Below the pieces are notes generated by a model. The model searched no databases. It was not told the DNA's origin and was given only the letters and a program-made list of their open reading frames with translations. Positions 11,503-12,848 of a stretch of DNA of 12,848 nucleotides are shown here, piece after piece. Source of the stretch: Desulfuromonadales bacterium (lineage in GTDB: Bacteria > Desulfobacterota > Desulfuromonadia > Geobacterales > Pseudopelobacteraceae); the NCBI GenBank assembly GCA_015688915.1, contig JAATGX010000022.1, positions 1 to 12,848 of the forward strand, read 5' to 3'. The number at the start of each line of letters is the position of its first letter. Position 1 is the first letter of the stretch. Position numbers and translations under genes: made by a program.

Positions 11503-12380
11503 ACGACGACGCCATACACATCTTTGCCCCCCCCCGCCGTCCGATACTGCGCTATCACGGCGGAAAGTTCCGAGTGGCGCCCTGGATAATAGAGTTTTTC
11601 CCTGACCACAAGGTCTATGTTGAGCCATTCGGAGGGGGAGCCTCTGTACTGTTACGTAAAAAGCGGTCTCGCACAGAAATATATAACGAGATGGATAAGG
11701 AGCTGGTCAATCTCTTCAGGGTGTTACGGGATCCAGGACAATCGGATCAATTGCGAATGGCTCTCGAAGCAACACCATACGCCCGTGATGAGTATGACGC
11801 GGCATATGTGCCTGCTCACTGTCCTGTTGAACAGACTAGGCGCACGCTCATAAAGGCTTGGTTAGGCATGTTCGGCAAAGGGCTCATGAACAAAAGCGGA
11901 TTTGATACGAGAGTAAACAGCGATGGTTTTTGTTCAAGGGTTGGTACGTTCATCAAATTACCAGGGCTGATTCCAATTTATCGTGAACGCCTGACAGGTG
12001 TCGTTATCGAAAATACTGACGCACTGCGTCTGATTCCCCGAATGGATGACGAACATACTCTGTTCTATGTTGACCCCCCGTATGTGCTGGATAGTCGGTC
12101 GGGCAAATACTACCGCCATGAAATGACAGACGATGACCATTGCCAACTGGCGGAAGTGCTCCATAGGCTCAAGGGGATGGTCGTCCTTTCTGCATATAGG
12201 TCCGACTTGTATGATCGACTCTATTACGATTGGCACTATGAGGAGAGCCCTACATATACCGACGGAGGTCATGCCAGGACAGAGGTGTTGTGGATAAATA
12301 GTGCTGCATGGGGTCAAAAACGAGGTCAACAACAATTGTCTTTTGAAAAAGCGGCACATCGGCCGCTGTTGGTAGCGTAA
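11499..12380 (+). CDS. Dam-class (D12) N6-adenine DNA methyltransferase
   Basis: The enzyme methylates adenine N6 in DNA; Dam family members often target GATC, but specificity cannot be read here. GTG 11499 overlaps the preceding stop and gives 293 aa; longer in-frame starts lie inside the CxxCxxCC gene. Motifs in the order of the alpha class: RYHGGKFRVAPWI (18-30, motif X), VYVEPFGGGASVLL (39-52, motif I, SAM binding), FYVDPPYVLDSR (189-200, motif IV, catalytic DPPY). The central region (90-170) holds the recognition domain. A run of nine C (11527-11535, codons 10-13) lies between the start and motif X. No partner endonuclease is present, so it is probably an orphan enzyme. The gene is more AT-rich than its neighbours. 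Confidence 0.93.
   Translation: MNDDAIHIFAPPRRPILRYHGGKFRVAPWIIEFFPDHKVYVEPFGGGASVLLRKKRSRTEIYNEMDKELVNLFRVLRDPGQSDQLRMALEATPYARDEYDAAYVPAHCPVEQTRRTLIKAWLGMFGKGLMNKSGFDTRVNSDGFCSRVGTFIKLPGLIPIYRERLTGVVIENTDALRLIPRMDDEHTLFYVDPPYVLDSRSGKYYRHEMTDDDHCQLAEVLHRLKGMVVLSAYRSDLYDRLYYDWHYEESPTYTDGGHARTEVLWINSAAWGQKRGQQQLSFEKAAHRPLLVA
11527..11535 (+). repeat. Poly-C tract (C9) at the 5' end of the adenine methyltransferase gene
   Basis: Nine consecutive C occupy codons 10-13 (Ala-Pro-Pro-Arg). Tracts of this length near the start of methyltransferase genes can slip during replication and switch the gene on and off. Chance from GC-rich proline codons is also possible. Confidence 0.85.
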
Positions 12381-12405
12381 CGGCTGAATTGAAGGAGCGA
12401 AGCGT

Positions 12406-12618
12406 ATGACGAAACCTGAGTCGAATGATTTGTTATCGTGTCCGGATTGCGGAGCGGCCCCAGTCAACTCCTGCACTATCACTGTGACATGGGGCAGAGA
12501 ACCGAATGATAAACATCATGCCACCGCACAGTGCCATGAGTGCGGATACGCAGCTAGTCTCGTCACGTCGGGAGATCCTAAAACCATTCGGCGTATATGG
12601 AACGTAAGGACACGATAA
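12406..12618 (+). CDS. Lar-like zinc-ribbon protein (restriction alleviation type)
   Basis: The product is 70 aa, with AAGGAG (12392-12397) 8 nt upstream of ATG 12406. Cysteines C12, C15 (LLSCPDCGAAP) and C43, C46 (AQCHECGYAA) form a zinc ribbon, and the ending PKTIRRIWNVR (58-68) matches the T.eeAi.aWN.R finish of Lar-family proteins. Lar of the E. coli Rac prophage lowers restriction by the type I EcoKI system, but most family members are untested. Position next to a DNA methyltransferase fits an anti-restriction role (inference). Confidence 0.75.
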   Translation: MTKPESNDLLSCPDCGAAPVNSCTITVTWGREPNDKHHATAQCHECGYAASLVTSGDPKTIRRIWNVRTR

Positions 12619-12620
12619 CC

Positions 12621-12848
12621 ATGCGAATCGGCCTGATCGACATAGGTGGTAAACAGGTCAACCTGGCCCTGATGAAACTCAGCGCTTGGCACAAGGCCCA
12701 GGGCGATACGGTGATCCTCAACCCCACTTCCCCGTCCCAAGTTGACGGGGTGTACTGCAGCGTGGTGTTCGCTTGGGACAGACCGGCCGCATTGCGCCTG
12801 GCCAACGTGTTTCCCAACATCCAGTACGGCGGGACCGGGTACGACCTC
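12621..12848 (+). CDS. 5' part of a phage/plasmid hypothetical, possibly radical-SAM related
   Basis: Only the first 76 codons are in the window; the frame is open to the edge. ATG 12621 is preceded by AAGGA at 12606-12610. The N-terminus (RIGLIDIGG ... NLALMKLSAWHKAQGDTVIL, residues 2-33) followed by DGVYCSVVFAWDRP (42-55) and QYGGTGYDL (68-76) resembles the N-terminal, cobalamin-binding-like domain of radical-SAM-type proteins common in phages and mobile elements, where N-L-A-x-MKLS and YGGTGY are conserved. The catalytic CxxxCxxC would lie outside the window, so the assignment is tentative. Confidence 0.6.
   Translation, partial: MRIGLIDIGGKQVNLALMKLSAWHKAQGDTVILNPTSPSQVDGVYCSVVFAWDRPAALRLANVFPNIQYGGTGYDL

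Noticed and set aside
11958..12482. 174-codon minus-strand frame
   Set aside because: Antisense to the adenine methyltransferase, with no motif or ribosome site.
12730..12750. Hairpin CCCCGTC / GACGGGG with a 7-nt loop
   Set aside because: It lies inside an open coding region with no T-run, so it is not a convincing terminator; probably chance in GC-rich DNA.
7019..12848. Prophage
   Set aside because: There is a transglycosylase, small TM proteins and phage-like small genes, but no capsid, tail, terminase or integrase, and replication and partition genes of a plasmid type are adjacent.

Overview
The window looks like the replication, partition and accessory region of a plasmid, or a plasmid-like mobile element, from a Gram-negative bacterium. 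The evidence is a TrfA-family replication initiator followed by a textbook iteron origin, a ParM/StbA actin-like partition gene, a TraB-type lipoprotein fragment, a VirB1-like transglycosylase, a BrnT/BrnA toxin-antitoxin pair, two different DNA methyltransferases and many small cysteine-rich accessory proteins. No ribosomal, tRNA or core metabolic genes are present. Several families feel familiar from Geobacter/Pelobacter-type (Desulfuromonadota) plasmids and prophages, but that host assignment is a weak impression only. Base composition is mosaic: the far left is AT-rich, the parM-to-C5-methyltransferase block is GC-rich, and the TraB-like gene and the adenine methyltransferase gene are more AT-rich again, which suggests assembly from several sources.

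Layout. 1-193: non-coding, AT-rich, with a plausible sigma-70 promoter. 194-1451: a rightward set of three small accessory genes (HTH-like protein, acidic two-part protein, RMF-like small protein). 1453-2005: brnT-brnA on the minus strand, converging on the previous gene with a 1-nt gap. 2070-4566: a tightly packed, translationally coupled rightward operon: Cys-rich protein A, a C-terminal TnpB fragment, a protein with a C-terminal cysteine cluster, Cys-rich protein B (a paralogue of A), an AlpA/MerR-like HTH protein, and trfA. 4555-5015: the origin, with seven direct 18-bp iterons plus one inverted copy lying across the trfA stop codon, a perfect DnaA box, a second near-match, AT-rich repeats and a GC-rich hairpin. 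5037-6856: a sigma-factor-like protein, parM and a ParR-like small protein. 6857-7018: a cluster of inverted and direct repeats that is a candidate parC centromere.

7019-12848: an accessory block in one orientation. It holds a single-TM protein, a 725-residue C5-cytosine methyltransferase whose target-recognition region contains eight diverged tandem repeats, a 49-aa two-TM protein, a compact TraB-domain lipoprotein, a zinc-ribbon protein, a small orphan, a secreted lytic transglycosylase, a CxxCxxCC metal-binding protein, a Dam-class adenine methyltransferase with a C9 tract near its start, a Lar-like zinc-ribbon protein and a gene cut by the window edge.

How it fits together (inference): TrfA plus host DnaA fires the iteron origin, ParM with the ParR-like protein and the 6.9-kb repeats segregates copies, BrnTA stabilises the element after division, and the two methyltransferases and the Lar-like protein help it survive host restriction. 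The TraB-like lipoprotein and the VirB1-like transglycosylase hint at a conjugation system lying partly outside the window or at remnants of one. The most unusual items are the repeat-expanded methyltransferase, the mini-TraB lipoprotein, the embedded TnpB zinc-finger fragment and the possibly leaderless brnT.
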